DNA of 64,000 nucleotides from contig CAJTFD010000011.1 in assembly GCA_910575625.1 (NCBI GenBank), positions 62,001-126,000 on the forward strand. Direction: 5' to 3'. Source of the DNA: Clostridia bacterium (GTDB lineage: Bacteria > Bacillota > Clostridia > Lachnospirales > Lachnospiraceae). The translations under genes and the position numbers were made by a program. The notes beneath the pieces were generated by a model. It was not told the DNA's origin, did not search any database, and was given only the letters and a program-made list of their open reading frames with translations. Of this stretch, positions 51,151-60,143 are shown in pieces; position 1 is the stretch's first letter, and every line of letters starts with the position of its first letter.

Positions 51151-52074
51151 TCACAATGCAATCCCATAGACCACCAAAGGTATGGTGATCAGGGAACACA
51201 ACGTACTCAGCACGATCCCTTTTGATAAGAGCGTGCCGTCCACACCTGTCTCTTCACACATCATCAACGGCATATTCGCCACCGGCATAGCGATCAGCAG
51301 GACAAAAGTCCCCACCATGTCCGGATCCCCCAGCAAGATCTTCAATCCCCATCCCATCCCGACCGGGATCAGGATGTGGCGCACCAAGATGTAGATATAC
51401 AGGCGCAGTTCCCGGAAGATCTTCCCCAGGGGCATATCCGCCAGGGAGATCCCGATCACCAGCATGCTCAGGAACGTGGTCGCCGAGCCCATGTAACCCA
51501 CACTCTTCACCAAGACCTCCGGCAGATGCGGCTTTGCCAAAAAGATCAGCACACAAGCCACACCCACCACTGTTCCCGTGTTGACGATCCCTTTTGGATG
51601 GGCCGCATCCTTTTTGCTGTGCCGGTCCACCAGATACCTACCGTAGGTATAAATCAAGATATTGAAGATTATGATACAGATGATCACGTAGATCAAAACT
51701 TCTGTCCCAAGCACCGCCGAGACCACCGGTATGCCGATAAATCCAACGTTCCCGAACAGAGCCATCAGCGCATACTGATCCCGTTCCAGATCATTCCTGG
51801 CCAAAAAGACAGGCATCACTTTCCCGATCACCAGCAGGCACACATAAATCCCCAGCGCGGCCCCCGTCGCCAGCAACAGTTTCTCATTGCTGATCCCGCC
51901 GCCGCTCTCCAATACGCTGGTCAGCATCAGGGCCGGATTGCAGATATTGACCACCACCGCCGAGATCATCTTGCCGGACAGGGCATCCACGATCCCTCTC
52001 TTACAAGCGATATAACCCACCGCGATCAGCAGAAAGATCATGCACATCTGCCGGAAGATCACACTTGCATCCAT
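51151..52074 (-). CDS. AEC family transporter (auxin-efflux-carrier-like permease)
   Basis: 307 residues, ten predicted helices in two halves. AVGYIACKRGIVDALSGKMI, VNICNPALMLTSVLE (broken-helix NxxxP motif), ALFGNVGFIGIPVVSAVLG and AMPVANMPLMMCEETGVD are family marks. AEC members carry organic acids such as malate; the substrate here is unknown. Ends 16 bases before prmA. Confidence 0.88.
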   Translation of the reverse strand: MDASVIFRQMCMIFLLIAVGYIACKRGIVDALSGKMISAVVVNICNPALMLTSVLESGGGISNEKLLLATGAALGIYVCLLVIGKVMPVFLARNDLERDQYALMALFGNVGFIGIPVVSAVLGTEVLIYVIICIIIFNILIYTYGRYLVDRHSKKDAAHPKGIVNTGTVVGVACVLIFLAKPHLPEVLVKSVGYMGSATTFLSMLVIGISLADMPLGKIFRELRLYIYILVRHILIPVGMGWGLKILLGDPDMVGTFVLLIAMPVANMPLMMCEETGVDGTLLSKGIVLSTLCSLITIPLVVYGIAL

Positions 52075-52122
52075 CTCATGATCCCCCTCATTTCCCTTTT
52101 TTTACACATCTTATCTGTCCAT

Positions 52123-52953
52123 TCATCTCACGATCACTTTACAGACAGCTTTCTTACCGCTCCCATCCCGTGCCAGAGCCGTGATGGACGCCCTGCCTTT
52201 TTTGACGCCTTTTACAGTTCCCTGAGCGTTCACCTTCGCCACTTTTGGATTGCTGCTGATCCAGATGACCTTCTTATCGTAGGCACTTGAAGGCGTGGCT
52301 GCCGCTCTCAGTTTAGACTTCTTTCCCTTTTTTAAGATCAGTTTCTTCTTATCTATGGATACCTTTTTTACCGCACGGTCCAGCTTTTCATAATCTTTGT
52401 AATGGTACACGGACACAGCGGACGAAGTATCCCTCCACAACGCCTGGTCATCCCAAGGCCACAGATGGCGATACCAGACACGGTTGTAATCCGTCCCAAA
52501 ATTCGCCTCGTACATCAGGACACCCGATGATGTGGCTTCCAAAAAGATTGCCTGATGCTGCCCGCCGTGGCCTGTCCAGCGGACCACGTCCCCAATCTTC
52601 GCCTGGGCAAAGAGCTGCTTCATCTCTCTTGTATCTTTCGTGCTGACTGTTTTATAGATCTTGAGGTAATCTGGTGAACCGTTGCAATAAGATCTTTGGA
52701 ACGCTTTATCTGTCACATACATGACAAAACCGGCGCACTCATGGCCAATGTAAGTATGCAGTACACCGTCTTTCACACAATCAACCTTCATATAACCGTT
52801 ATAATAAGAGCCGCTGGGGTATGTCCTGGTCACCGCTTTTATCCGGTCAGCGATCACCGCCGCCTGTATCTGTTTTGGCATGAGAGCCGTCAAAAGAAAT
52901 ATCCCTACGCATAAGACTGACAGCCCCCGATAGTATCTGCTCCTCTCTTCCAT
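52123..52953 (-). CDS. Secreted NlpC/P60-like cysteine peptidase with Big_2 domain
   Basis: 276 residues. Signal peptide or anchor at 1-32 (GLSVLCVGIFLLTALMPKQI). The N-terminal domain has HECAGFVMYVTDKAF (possible Cys nucleophile), IGDVVRWTGHGGQHQAIFLE (possible catalytic His) as in NlpC/P60 or CHAP folds. A basic linker leads to a bacterial Ig-like domain (SSNPKVAKVNAQGTVKGVKK). A peptidoglycan-cleaving role is inferred. Start at 52953 has GGGAGAG upstream; ATG 52980 is weaker. Confidence 0.75.
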   Translation of the reverse strand: MEERSRYYRGLSVLCVGIFLLTALMPKQIQAAVIADRIKAVTRTYPSGSYYNGYMKVDCVKDGVLHTYIGHECAGFVMYVTDKAFQRSYCNGSPDYLKIYKTVSTKDTREMKQLFAQAKIGDVVRWTGHGGQHQAIFLEATSSGVLMYEANFGTDYNRVWYRHLWPWDDQALWRDTSSAVSVYHYKDYEKLDRAVKKVSIDKKKLILKKGKKSKLRAAATPSSAYDKKVIWISSNPKVAKVNAQGTVKGVKKGRASITALARDGSGKKAVCKVIVR

Positions 52954-53120
52954 AAAACATCTCTCCCAGATGATGATCATCTAAAACTTTTTTCATATCT
53001 TTATTTCAGGCTTTATTATAACTGAAAAATCGCGCCGCTACAACAAAAAATATATAAGATCATATATGAGCAGCCTCCAGCTATCAATAGACGGAGGCCA
53101 CTCTCTGCGCTCTAAAATAT

Positions 53121-53969
53121 CTACGCTTTTCCATCACTCCCGCAGACACGGATCCGCTTCATCACCAGCTCTTTCACCGCAGGGATCCCCACTTTCCCGA
53201 AAGCTTTCGGGTCATAAGTCTCTGGTTTTTCTTCCAGCAGTTTTTTCACCGCATCTGTGTAGGCAGCCCGCAGTTCTGTGGCAAAATTCACCTTGCACAT
53301 CCCGCGCTCTACACACTCCCGCACATCCTCATCACTCAATCCGGAAGATCCATGCAGCACCAGCGGCACAGATACCACCTTCCTGATCTGGCTTATACGC
53401 TCTTTATCCAACACCGGCGTCCCCTCGTAGAACCCGTGAGCTGTGCCGATGGCCACGGCCAGGGAATCTACCTGAGTCTGTTCCACAAAATCTTTTGCCT
53501 CCATGGGATCTGTGTTGGTATCCGCATCAGCCTCAAGGTCGTCTTCTTTTCCGCCCACTTTGCCCAATTCAGCCTCCACAGGGATCCCTTTTGCATGGGC
53601 CGCCTCCACGACCTTCTTCGTGACAGCCACATTCTCGGCAAAAACTTCCCCGGAGCCATCGATCATCACTGATGTATAGCCATTTTCCATACACTGGCAG
53701 GCCAGCTCATAGCTGCTGCCATGATCCAGATGCAGGCAGACCGGTACTTTTGCCTTTTTTGCCTCTGCCGCTACGATCGCTGCATACGTCTCTACAGTCC
53801 CATATTTTACAGTGGAGGGCGTTGTCTGCAACATGACCGGTGCGTGCAGTTCTTCCGCTGCCTGGATGACAGCTTTTACCATTTCCATATTCTCAACATT
53901 GAATGCGCCTACAGCATAACCGCCCGCCTGGGCATTTTTCAGCATCTCTTTTGACGTTACAAGTGGCAT
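53121..53969 (-). CDS. Class II ketose-bisphosphate aldolase (GatY/Fba-like)
   Basis: 282 residues. VCLHLDHGSSYELACQCMEN (Zn His and catalytic Asp), VEAELGKVGGKEDD, AVAIGTAHGFYEG and LVLHGSSGLSDEDV are class II aldolase motifs. Size and the GatZ-like partner just upstream suggest the catalytic subunit of tagatose-1,6-bisphosphate aldolase, though fructose-bisphosphate is also possible. Last gene of the four-gene catabolic operon. Confidence 0.9.
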   Translation of the reverse strand: MPLVTSKEMLKNAQAGGYAVGAFNVENMEMVKAVIQAAEELHAPVMLQTTPSTVKYGTVETYAAIVAAEAKKAKVPVCLHLDHGSSYELACQCMENGYTSVMIDGSGEVFAENVAVTKKVVEAAHAKGIPVEAELGKVGGKEDDLEADADTNTDPMEAKDFVEQTQVDSLAVAIGTAHGFYEGTPVLDKERISQIRKVVSVPLVLHGSSGLSDEDVRECVERGMCKVNFATELRAAYTDAVKKLLEEKPETYDPKAFGKVGIPAVKELVMKRIRVCGSDGKA

Positions 53970-54002
53970 ATCCCATCTTCCTTTCTTTATAAATATCTGC
54001 TC

Positions 54003-55301
54003 TTACATCTGCGCGGCATACTCATAATCCAACATAAACTGCGCCACTCCTGCCTTTGCCAATGCTCTCGGCTCAGGCGCCAGTTCCCCACGGATCACAC
54101 GTTCATACGCCAGGGGCATATACTGATGCAGGATAGTCAGAGGGATCTCCCTGGCTGAGAGATCCTCAAAAAGTTTCTCGATCGCCGCTGTGACTTCCGG
54201 TTCACCCATATAATAACGGCATCTGTCGGAAAAGCTGTATTTTCTGGCGAAGGCCAATTCCTCCTCTGTACCATGGTAATGTTTCTGCCAGTTCCCCGGG
54301 TTTGCCAGCATGGTCTTCTCCAAAACTGCCGGGAAATCCGCTCGTTTCTCCTGGGGGATCAATTCCTTCTCGATCATATCCAGAGCAAATAAAGCCTCCC
54401 GCAGGCCAAACGTCAGCGCGGGACCGACTTTCAAGATCGCAATGCCGTCCTCCACCATCTCCCGCAGACATTCCTTCGTCTGGTAGTCTGTGGAATGACC
54501 CTCAAAGACCACTTCCGGGTACTCGTCCAGCTTTTTGCACAGGGCGGCCGCCTCTCCCCTGTCATATAAGAACACCTGGGAATCCCCAAATTCCACGCCG
54601 GGCTGTACCACCACCGCGATCACATCTTTCCATCCGTCCGCCACACCGTTTTTTTCAAAAATGCGTTTGTACGTCTGCACTGTATCCGCGAAATCTTCCG
54701 GCTTTGTCACGCTGATGCCCTCTTCCTCCTCCTGGGCGCCGCCCGGGATGGGCACCTCGCTGCCGATGATGAAGACGGGACGCAGAGCATCCGGCACCTG
54801 CTCCAGACGTTTTTCATAGGCTTCCATGCAGACTTTATATAATTCCACACCCCGGCGCGCGATCACTTCTGTGGCCAAAGGCTTATCCGCGGCATCATCC
54901 CCCAGTTTCATACTGGTGTCCAGATGGATCTTGGTAAATCCCGCGGCCACGAACTGGCGGACCAGTTCCTTTGCCTTTTCCATAGCAGAAGACTCCGGTT
55001 CGCTCACCCAAGTCAGCGGGCCTAAGTGATCGCCGCCCGGGATCAGGAGTTTACGGTCCATCCCCACTTTATCCGCCAGATCCAGGACGAACTTCATGAA
55101 ATCTTCCGGCTTCATCCCGGTATATCCGCCAAACTGATTCACCTGGTTGGCTGTGGCCTCGATCAGGACCGGTTTATCCAGCTCCTTCGCCCGCTCCATC
55201 ACCGCCTCCAGGACCAGTTCATTGGCTGTACAATAAGAAGGGATCCCGCATTTTTCCCCATTTTTCCTGCGCTGCATCATTTCCTGTAATGGATGTATCA
55301 C
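54003..55301 (-). CDS. Tagatose-bisphosphate aldolase non-catalytic subunit (GatZ/KbaZ-like)
   Basis: 432 residues. GIPSYCTANELVLEAVMERA, LIEATANQVNQFGGYTGMKP, LLIPGGDHLGPLTW, KIHLDTSMKLGDD, VFEGHSTDYQTKECLREMVE and LKVGPALTFGLREALFALDM are the family's blocks. GatZ/KbaZ is needed for stability and full activity of GatY/KbaY. Lies 33 bases before the GatY-like gene. Confidence 0.92.
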   Translation of the reverse strand: MIHPLQEMMQRRKNGEKCGIPSYCTANELVLEAVMERAKELDKPVLIEATANQVNQFGGYTGMKPEDFMKFVLDLADKVGMDRKLLIPGGDHLGPLTWVSEPESSAMEKAKELVRQFVAAGFTKIHLDTSMKLGDDAADKPLATEVIARRGVELYKVCMEAYEKRLEQVPDALRPVFIIGSEVPIPGGAQEEEEGISVTKPEDFADTVQTYKRIFEKNGVADGWKDVIAVVVQPGVEFGDSQVFLYDRGEAAALCKKLDEYPEVVFEGHSTDYQTKECLREMVEDGIAILKVGPALTFGLREALFALDMIEKELIPQEKRADFPAVLEKTMLANPGNWQKHYHGTEEELAFARKYSFSDRCRYYMGEPEVTAAIEKLFEDLSAREIPLTILHQYMPLAYERVIRGELAPEPRALAKAGVAQFMLDYEYAAQM

Positions 55302-55315
55302 GATCTTCTCCCTCC

Positions 55316-56365
55316 TTATCCTTCACTGTCGATCAATATCTTTCCTTTTACCGCACCCGGTGTCTTATACATCTCGAAAGCCTCCCCGATCTGGCTGAGC
55401 GGGATCTTTTTAAAGATGAAGGACTCATCAAATTTCAACGCCCCTGTCTGGAAATAATGGGAGGTCAGTTCCCACTCATGGCCGGGGAACGGCGCACTGT
55501 AAGACATCCAGGAACCTGTCAGGTTGAACTCTTTCCGGTTCATATTTTCCCACTCATCCACGGTAAATGAGAGTTCTTTGGTCGGTGTGCCCACAAAGCA
55601 GACACCCGCCTTGTTTGCCGCAAGCGCAAACGCCATCTTCATGGTTATGGTATTTCCCGCTGTCTCATAGACGTAGTCAAATCCTTTTTGGTCGGTCAAT
55701 TTCATGGCCTGCTCCATAAAATCCGCCTCCAGGGTATTGATCCCGGCTGTCGCGCCCAGTCTCCTGCCCAGTTCCAGACGTTCCGGCGCGATGTCAAAGA
55801 CAACTGCCTCCTTGGCCCCGAAGATCTTCGCCCATTGCATCACGAACATCCCGATGGTCCCGCCGCCCAAGATGGCCACTGTCTTGCCGCCTGTATACTG
55901 CAGACGTTCCAATCCATGGAGAGCCACCGTCGCCGGTTCAAAGAAAGCCCCCTGCTCGAAGGACACATCTGGGGAAAATTTCACCGCATTGGCTTCCGGC
56001 ACCACCACATATTCTGCGAAACTGCCAAACTCACGAGATCCAATGAAGCTATAATGTCTGCATAGAGAGTAATTTCCCTTCTGGCAATCCTCGCATTTCA
56101 TACAAGGCACCAGCGGGACTCCTGCCACACGGTCACCGGGTTTTAAACTGGTCACGCCCTCACCCAGTTCTTCCACCGTCCCGGAAAATTCATGGCCCAG
56201 TACATTTGGGAAAAAGTGGCATGCATCCCCATTGACCCTGGGCACATCGGATCCGCAGATCCCTGTATATTTCACTTTGATCAGGACCTGTCCCTCTTTC
56301 GGTACTGGTTTCTCAATCTCTTCATACCTGATGTCTTCTCTTGCATGTACGACTCCTGCTTTCAT
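55316..56365 (-). CDS. Zinc alcohol dehydrogenase, galactitol-1-phosphate 5-dehydrogenase-like
   Basis: 349 residues, MDR family. YTGICGSDVPRVNGDACHFF and LGHEFSGTVEELGEGV (catalytic Zn), CMKCEDCQKGNYSLCRHY (structural Zn, four Cys), VAILGGGTIGMFVMQWAKIF (Rossmann). Best match by memory is galactitol-1-phosphate/sorbitol dehydrogenases. NAD-linked oxidation of a polyol or polyol phosphate is expected. Its ATG overlaps the kinase stop (ATGA). Confidence 0.88.
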   Translation of the reverse strand: MKAGVVHAREDIRYEEIEKPVPKEGQVLIKVKYTGICGSDVPRVNGDACHFFPNVLGHEFSGTVEELGEGVTSLKPGDRVAGVPLVPCMKCEDCQKGNYSLCRHYSFIGSREFGSFAEYVVVPEANAVKFSPDVSFEQGAFFEPATVALHGLERLQYTGGKTVAILGGGTIGMFVMQWAKIFGAKEAVVFDIAPERLELGRRLGATAGINTLEADFMEQAMKLTDQKGFDYVYETAGNTITMKMAFALAANKAGVCFVGTPTKELSFTVDEWENMNRKEFNLTGSWMSYSAPFPGHEWELTSHYFQTGALKFDESFIFKKIPLSQIGEAFEMYKTPGAVKGKILIDSEG

Positions 56366-57882
56366 TGGCTACCTCCTGTCTTTTCCATCAAATCTTTCAG
56401 ATCTTCATAGAGCTGCAGATACATATCATAATATTTCTGGTACTGTGCATGTTTTTCCATATCAGGTTCGTGGACCCGGTCCACCTTCACAGTCATCCCC
56501 ACCGCTTCCTCGAAACTCTGGTACATCCCTATGCCCACACCGGCTAAGATCACCGCGCCCAGTGCGGCCGCTGTATCGGAAGAGGGCACCACGATCCGTT
56601 TGCCGGTCACGTCAGCTTTGATCTGTGTCCACAGCAGGGAATTGGCCGATCCGCCTACCGCACGCAATTCTTCCACCTTCGCCCCGGCCGCTTTTGCCAC
56701 GTCCAGGTTATGCCGCAGTGCATATGCCACGCCTTCCATGGATGCCCGGACAAAATGCCCCTTGGTCTTGGAGAAATCTACACCGTAATAAACACCTTTC
56801 GCCCGGTCATTCCAGATGGGACTGCGCTCACCGGCCATATACGGAAGAAAGATCAATCCCTCACTGCCGGGCGGGATCTCCCGCGCGATCTCATTTAACT
56901 GATCCAGAGAAGAACTCCCCAATCCCTCCTGCACAGACCTCTCATAGTCGGCAAATTCTTTCTCAAACCAGCGCATCACACTCCCGCCCCCGGTGGTGCC
57001 GCCCTGTAGCAGCCATTTTCCCGGAGCCACATGGTGGCTCAAGATCAATCTGGGGTCCGCCGCACAGGTATCCATGCAGACACTCATGCCGCCTGCCTGT
57101 CCACCCTGTTCCTGCGTCTCCCCTGTATCCAGCACACCCGCGCCCAATGCGCTGCACGCCGCATCCAATCCTCCTGCCACCACAGGCGTTCCCTGTAAAA
57201 GCCCGGTAAGCGCAGCCGCCTCTTTCGATACGCCGCCCACGATCTGATGACAAGGGCAGATCTCTGGCAAAAAATGTGCTGGGATCTCCAATTTTTCCCG
57301 CATCTGCTCATCCCAGGCACCCCGCTCCATATCATAACAATGGAACCCATATCCCTGGGACATATCCTGCACGGCGTTCCCGGTCAGACGGTAGACCAGA
57401 AAGCTGTTGCATTGGAGGATCTTATCAATCTTCTCATACATCTGCGGCATCTCTTCCCTGTACCAGAGGATCTTCCCCGTGGTATAAAAAGGCTGCAGGG
57501 GATTGCCGCTCACCTTAAAGAAAGTATCCCCTCCATACTGCTCCCGGAGCCTGGCGCAGATCTGGCCAGATCTGGTGTCCATCCAAAGCGGTGTGTTCGC
57601 CAGGACTTCCCCTTCCCGGTCGATCGCCACAGCCGCCCAACTCATCCCATCCACGCCGATGCCTTTCACATCCGACGCAGAGATATGCTCTCCATCCAAC
57701 AACGATCGGATGGTCTGGTATACAGCCGTCCACCAGTCTTCCGGAGACTGTTCCGCCCACCCCGGCTTCGGATGATAAATGGGATACTTACCTGTACCCG
57801 CAGCCACTACCGTTCCGTCCTTCTGGAAAAAAGCAACTTTACAGGAACTTGTCCCCACGTCAATCCCCAATAATAGTTCCAT
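56362..57882 (-). CDS. FGGY carbohydrate kinase (xylulokinase-like)
   Basis: 506 residues. MELLLGIDVGTSSCKVAFFQ (phosphate 1), GIGVDGMSWAAVAID, NTPLWMDTRSG, GGLDAACSALGAGV (phosphate 2), LPYMAGERSPIWNDRAKGVY, VGGSANSLLWTQIKADVTGK (adenosine). ATP-dependent phosphorylation of a ketose or polyol. Start at 57882 is chosen for GGAGGT 6 bases upstream. First gene of the operon kinase, dehydrogenase, GatZ-like, GatY-like. Confidence 0.92.
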   Translation of the reverse strand: MELLLGIDVGTSSCKVAFFQKDGTVVAAGTGKYPIYHPKPGWAEQSPEDWWTAVYQTIRSLLDGEHISASDVKGIGVDGMSWAAVAIDREGEVLANTPLWMDTRSGQICARLREQYGGDTFFKVSGNPLQPFYTTGKILWYREEMPQMYEKIDKILQCNSFLVYRLTGNAVQDMSQGYGFHCYDMERGAWDEQMREKLEIPAHFLPEICPCHQIVGGVSKEAAALTGLLQGTPVVAGGLDAACSALGAGVLDTGETQEQGGQAGGMSVCMDTCAADPRLILSHHVAPGKWLLQGGTTGGGSVMRWFEKEFADYERSVQEGLGSSSLDQLNEIAREIPPGSEGLIFLPYMAGERSPIWNDRAKGVYYGVDFSKTKGHFVRASMEGVAYALRHNLDVAKAAGAKVEELRAVGGSANSLLWTQIKADVTGKRIVVPSSDTAAALGAVILAGVGIGMYQSFEEAVGMTVKVDRVHEPDMEKHAQYQKYYDMYLQLYEDLKDLMEKTGGSQ

Positions 57883-58148
57883 AACGACCTCCATCACTGC
57901 AAAACATCTGACTGCTGTCACTTCCACTTACAGACATATTTTACTAGTGTTTAAAAATTTTGTAAATAAAAAAAGGCTTAAAATTTTCTTCTGTTTATAA
58001 GATTATTTTTAGAAAGATGAGGAAAACATAAAAAGATCTTTAAAACATTGAGAAAGGTATTGATTATCATCCCCAAAAAATGTTACTGTTATAAGGACCA
58101 AAGAGGATACACTTTTTACATACACAATAAAAAAGGAGGTAAAAATAT

Positions 58149-59117
58149 ATGCTGGACAAAAATGACATTGCTTTATTGAAAGATATGTTTACGGAATTTG
58201 AAATCAGGCTCGATGAAAAGATCGATCAGCGGTTTATTGAATCCGAAGCTAAGTTCGATCAACGATTCATCGAATCTGAAGCTAAGTTCAATCAGCGCTT
58301 CATCGAGTCCGAAGCTAAGTTTGATCAGCGCTTCACCGAATCCGAAGCTAAGTTTGATCAGCACTTCACCGAATCTGAAGCTAAGTTCGATCAGCGCTTC
58401 ATCGAGTCCGAAGCTAAGTTTGATCAGCGCTTCACCGAATCCGAAGCTAAGTTCGATCAGCGCTTCATCGAGTCCGAAGCTAAGTTTGATCAGCGCTTCA
58501 CCGAGTCCGAAGCTAAGTTCGATCAGCGCTTCATCGAGTCCGAAGCTAAGTTCGATCAGCGCTTCATCGAATCCGAAGCTAAGTTCGATCAAAGGTTCAT
58601 CGAATCCGAAACTAAGTTTGATCAGCGCTTCACCGAGTCCGAAGCTAAGTTCGATCAACGCTTCACCGAATCTGAAGCTAAGTTCGATCAGCAGTTCATC
58701 GAATCCGAAGCTAAGTTTGATCAGCGCTTCACCGAATCTGAAGCTAAGTTCGATCAGCGCTTCATCGAGTCCGAAGCTAAGTTTGATCAGCGCTTCACCG
58801 AATCCGAAGTTAAGTTCGATCAGCGCTTCATCGAATCCGAAGCTAAGTTTGATCAGCGCTTCACCGAGTCCGAAGCCAGGACTGAGACCAAAATTGATGA
58901 AAAACTCACCAGATCCGAGGCTTTCCTTTTAGACGAAATGGATCGGCTGCAAAAAAATATGTACAAAAAATTCGATACCCTTGAAGAGAGCGTCAATGAG
59001 CTAAAACAATACTACCGCATCACCAAATTTGAAAATGACACCATCTCCATACTCATACAGAAGATTGAAAACTTGCAGATTGCAGTAGACAATCTCCAAG
59101 AACGGGTCTACCCTTAA
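58149..59117 (+). CDS. Repetitive coiled-coil protein of 11-residue repeats
   Basis: 322 residues. After a 23-residue helical start (MLDKNDIALLKDMFTEFEIR), residues 24-243 are twenty tandem 11-residue units of consensus KFDQRF(I/T)ESEA. An 11-residue period is the hendecad of a right-handed or straight coiled coil. The last ~80 residues are a normal heptad-type coil (MDRLQKNMYKKFDTLEESVN; LIQKIENLQIAVDNLQERVY). No signal or membrane segment, so probably cytosolic. AAAAGGAGG lies 8 bases upstream. It is a lone plus-strand gene within a leftward sugar island. The ends resemble small coiled-coil proteins common in Lachnospiraceae, but function is unknown. Confidence 0.85.
   Translation: MLDKNDIALLKDMFTEFEIRLDEKIDQRFIESEAKFDQRFIESEAKFNQRFIESEAKFDQRFTESEAKFDQHFTESEAKFDQRFIESEAKFDQRFTESEAKFDQRFIESEAKFDQRFTESEAKFDQRFIESEAKFDQRFIESEAKFDQRFIESETKFDQRFTESEAKFDQRFTESEAKFDQQFIESEAKFDQRFTESEAKFDQRFIESEAKFDQRFTESEVKFDQRFIESEAKFDQRFTESEARTETKIDEKLTRSEAFLLDEMDRLQKNMYKKFDTLEESVNELKQYYRITKFENDTISILIQKIENLQIAVDNLQERVYP
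58218..58877. repeat. Twenty tandem 33-bp repeats
   Basis: Direct 33-bp units encode KFDQRF(I/T)ESEA. I- and T-variants often alternate, giving a 66-bp higher-order period, a sign of expansion by unequal exchange or slippage. Nearly identical copies at DNA level mean copy number may differ between strains and may be mis-assembled. Confidence 0.9.
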
Positions 59118-59139
59118 GACAGATGACCACATAAGGAAA

Positions 59140-59159
59140 TCCCAGTATCTCTACTGGGA
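59140..59159. terminator. Hairpin between converging genes
   Basis: TCCCAGTA-TCTC-TACTGGGA, a perfect 8-bp stem between the repeat protein (ends 59117) and the ABC permease (stop at 59187, opposite strand). Likely a bidirectional terminator, with a weak T tract (ATATTTT) to the right. Confidence 0.6.
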
Positions 59160-59186
59160 CCCCATATTTTCATATGTTCATTTATC

Positions 59187-60137
59187 TTAGTTAGACTGAT
59201 TCTTTTTCTGGATACAGTCAAAACCAACGGCCAACGCGAGCACAACACCCATGACGATGTTCTGTACATAAGAGTTGATGTTCATAAGTACCATACCATT
59301 TTTCAGAGCGCCGATGATGAATGTACCGGCCACAACGCCTGACATTTTTCCATAACCGCCAGTTACAGACACACCACCCAAAACTACGCATGTGATAACG
59401 TCGAACTCATAACCATCACCAGCATTTGCCATACCTGAATTGGTACGGGAGAGGATAACGAGTCCTGCAAGTCCTGCGAAGAATCCAGACAATGCGAATA
59501 CCAGATATTTGATCCTGCCCACACGGATACCGGATAATTTCGCTGCCTCCACGTTACCGCCCACCGCGTAGAAATAACGTCCGAAATATGTCTTATTCAG
59601 GATAAAGGAACCCAACGCAAAACAGAGAGCCATGATGATGACAGGCACTGGGATGATCCATACATACGCCTGCCCGATCACTTTAAAGCTTTCTGTAAAT
59701 CCGTTGATCGGAAGACCGCCGCAGATGATGTAGGTCAGACCCAGGAAAGATGTCTGTGTAGCAAAGGTTGCGATCAGCGCAGGGATACCGATCGTAGATA
59801 CCATGAAACCATTCAATACACCGATCAATGTGGCGATCGCCAGTGTGAGGATGATCGCTACGACCATAGGCATACCCATATTTACCATGAAATATGCACA
59901 GATGATATTTACGAATGAGATGATCGTACCGGTTGACAGATCGATATCACCAAGCAGGATAACGAACGTCATACCGATGGATGCGATCCCGTAGAAGGAT
60001 ACCTGACGGATCATCATGAATAAGTTGTTTGGATTGATGAATCTTGGATTTGCAATCGTGAATGCGAGAACAAGCACTACAAATACGACCCAGATTGCCT
60101 TATCTTTTAAATGATATGCTAACGTTTTTTCTTTCAT
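59187..60137 (-). CDS. Ribose-type sugar ABC transporter permease
   Basis: 316 residues, about nine helices, RbsC/BPD_transp_2 family (LGDIDLSTGTIISFVNIICA; GGNVEAAKLSGIRVGRIKYL; DVITCVVLGGVSVTGGYGKM). Pairs with the ATPase encoded 6 bases upstream. Lacks any fused domain. Confidence 0.93.
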   Translation of the reverse strand: MKEKTLAYHLKDKAIWVVFVVLVLAFTIANPRFINPNNLFMMIRQVSFYGIASIGMTFVILLGDIDLSTGTIISFVNIICAYFMVNMGMPMVVAIILTLAIATLIGVLNGFMVSTIGIPALIATFATQTSFLGLTYIICGGLPINGFTESFKVIGQAYVWIIPVPVIIMALCFALGSFILNKTYFGRYFYAVGGNVEAAKLSGIRVGRIKYLVFALSGFFAGLAGLVILSRTNSGMANAGDGYEFDVITCVVLGGVSVTGGYGKMSGVVAGTFIIGALKNGMVLMNINSYVQNIVMGVVLALAVGFDCIQKKNQSN

Positions 60138-60143
60138 AATGAC

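Noticed and set aside
51376-52290. 304-codon plus-strand frame opposite the AEC transporter
   Set aside because: Highly His/Gln/Asp-rich antisense translation of a membrane protein; not a gene.
58218-58877. Regular direct repeats as a CRISPR array
   Set aside because: Units are directly adjacent without spacers, encode a repeating peptide, and no cas genes are nearby.
58173-58932. Two further long frames across the 33-bp repeat region, one on each strand
   Set aside because: The repeat length is a multiple of three, so other frames stay open automatically. Only the frame with the ribosome site and normal coiled-coil ends is credible.
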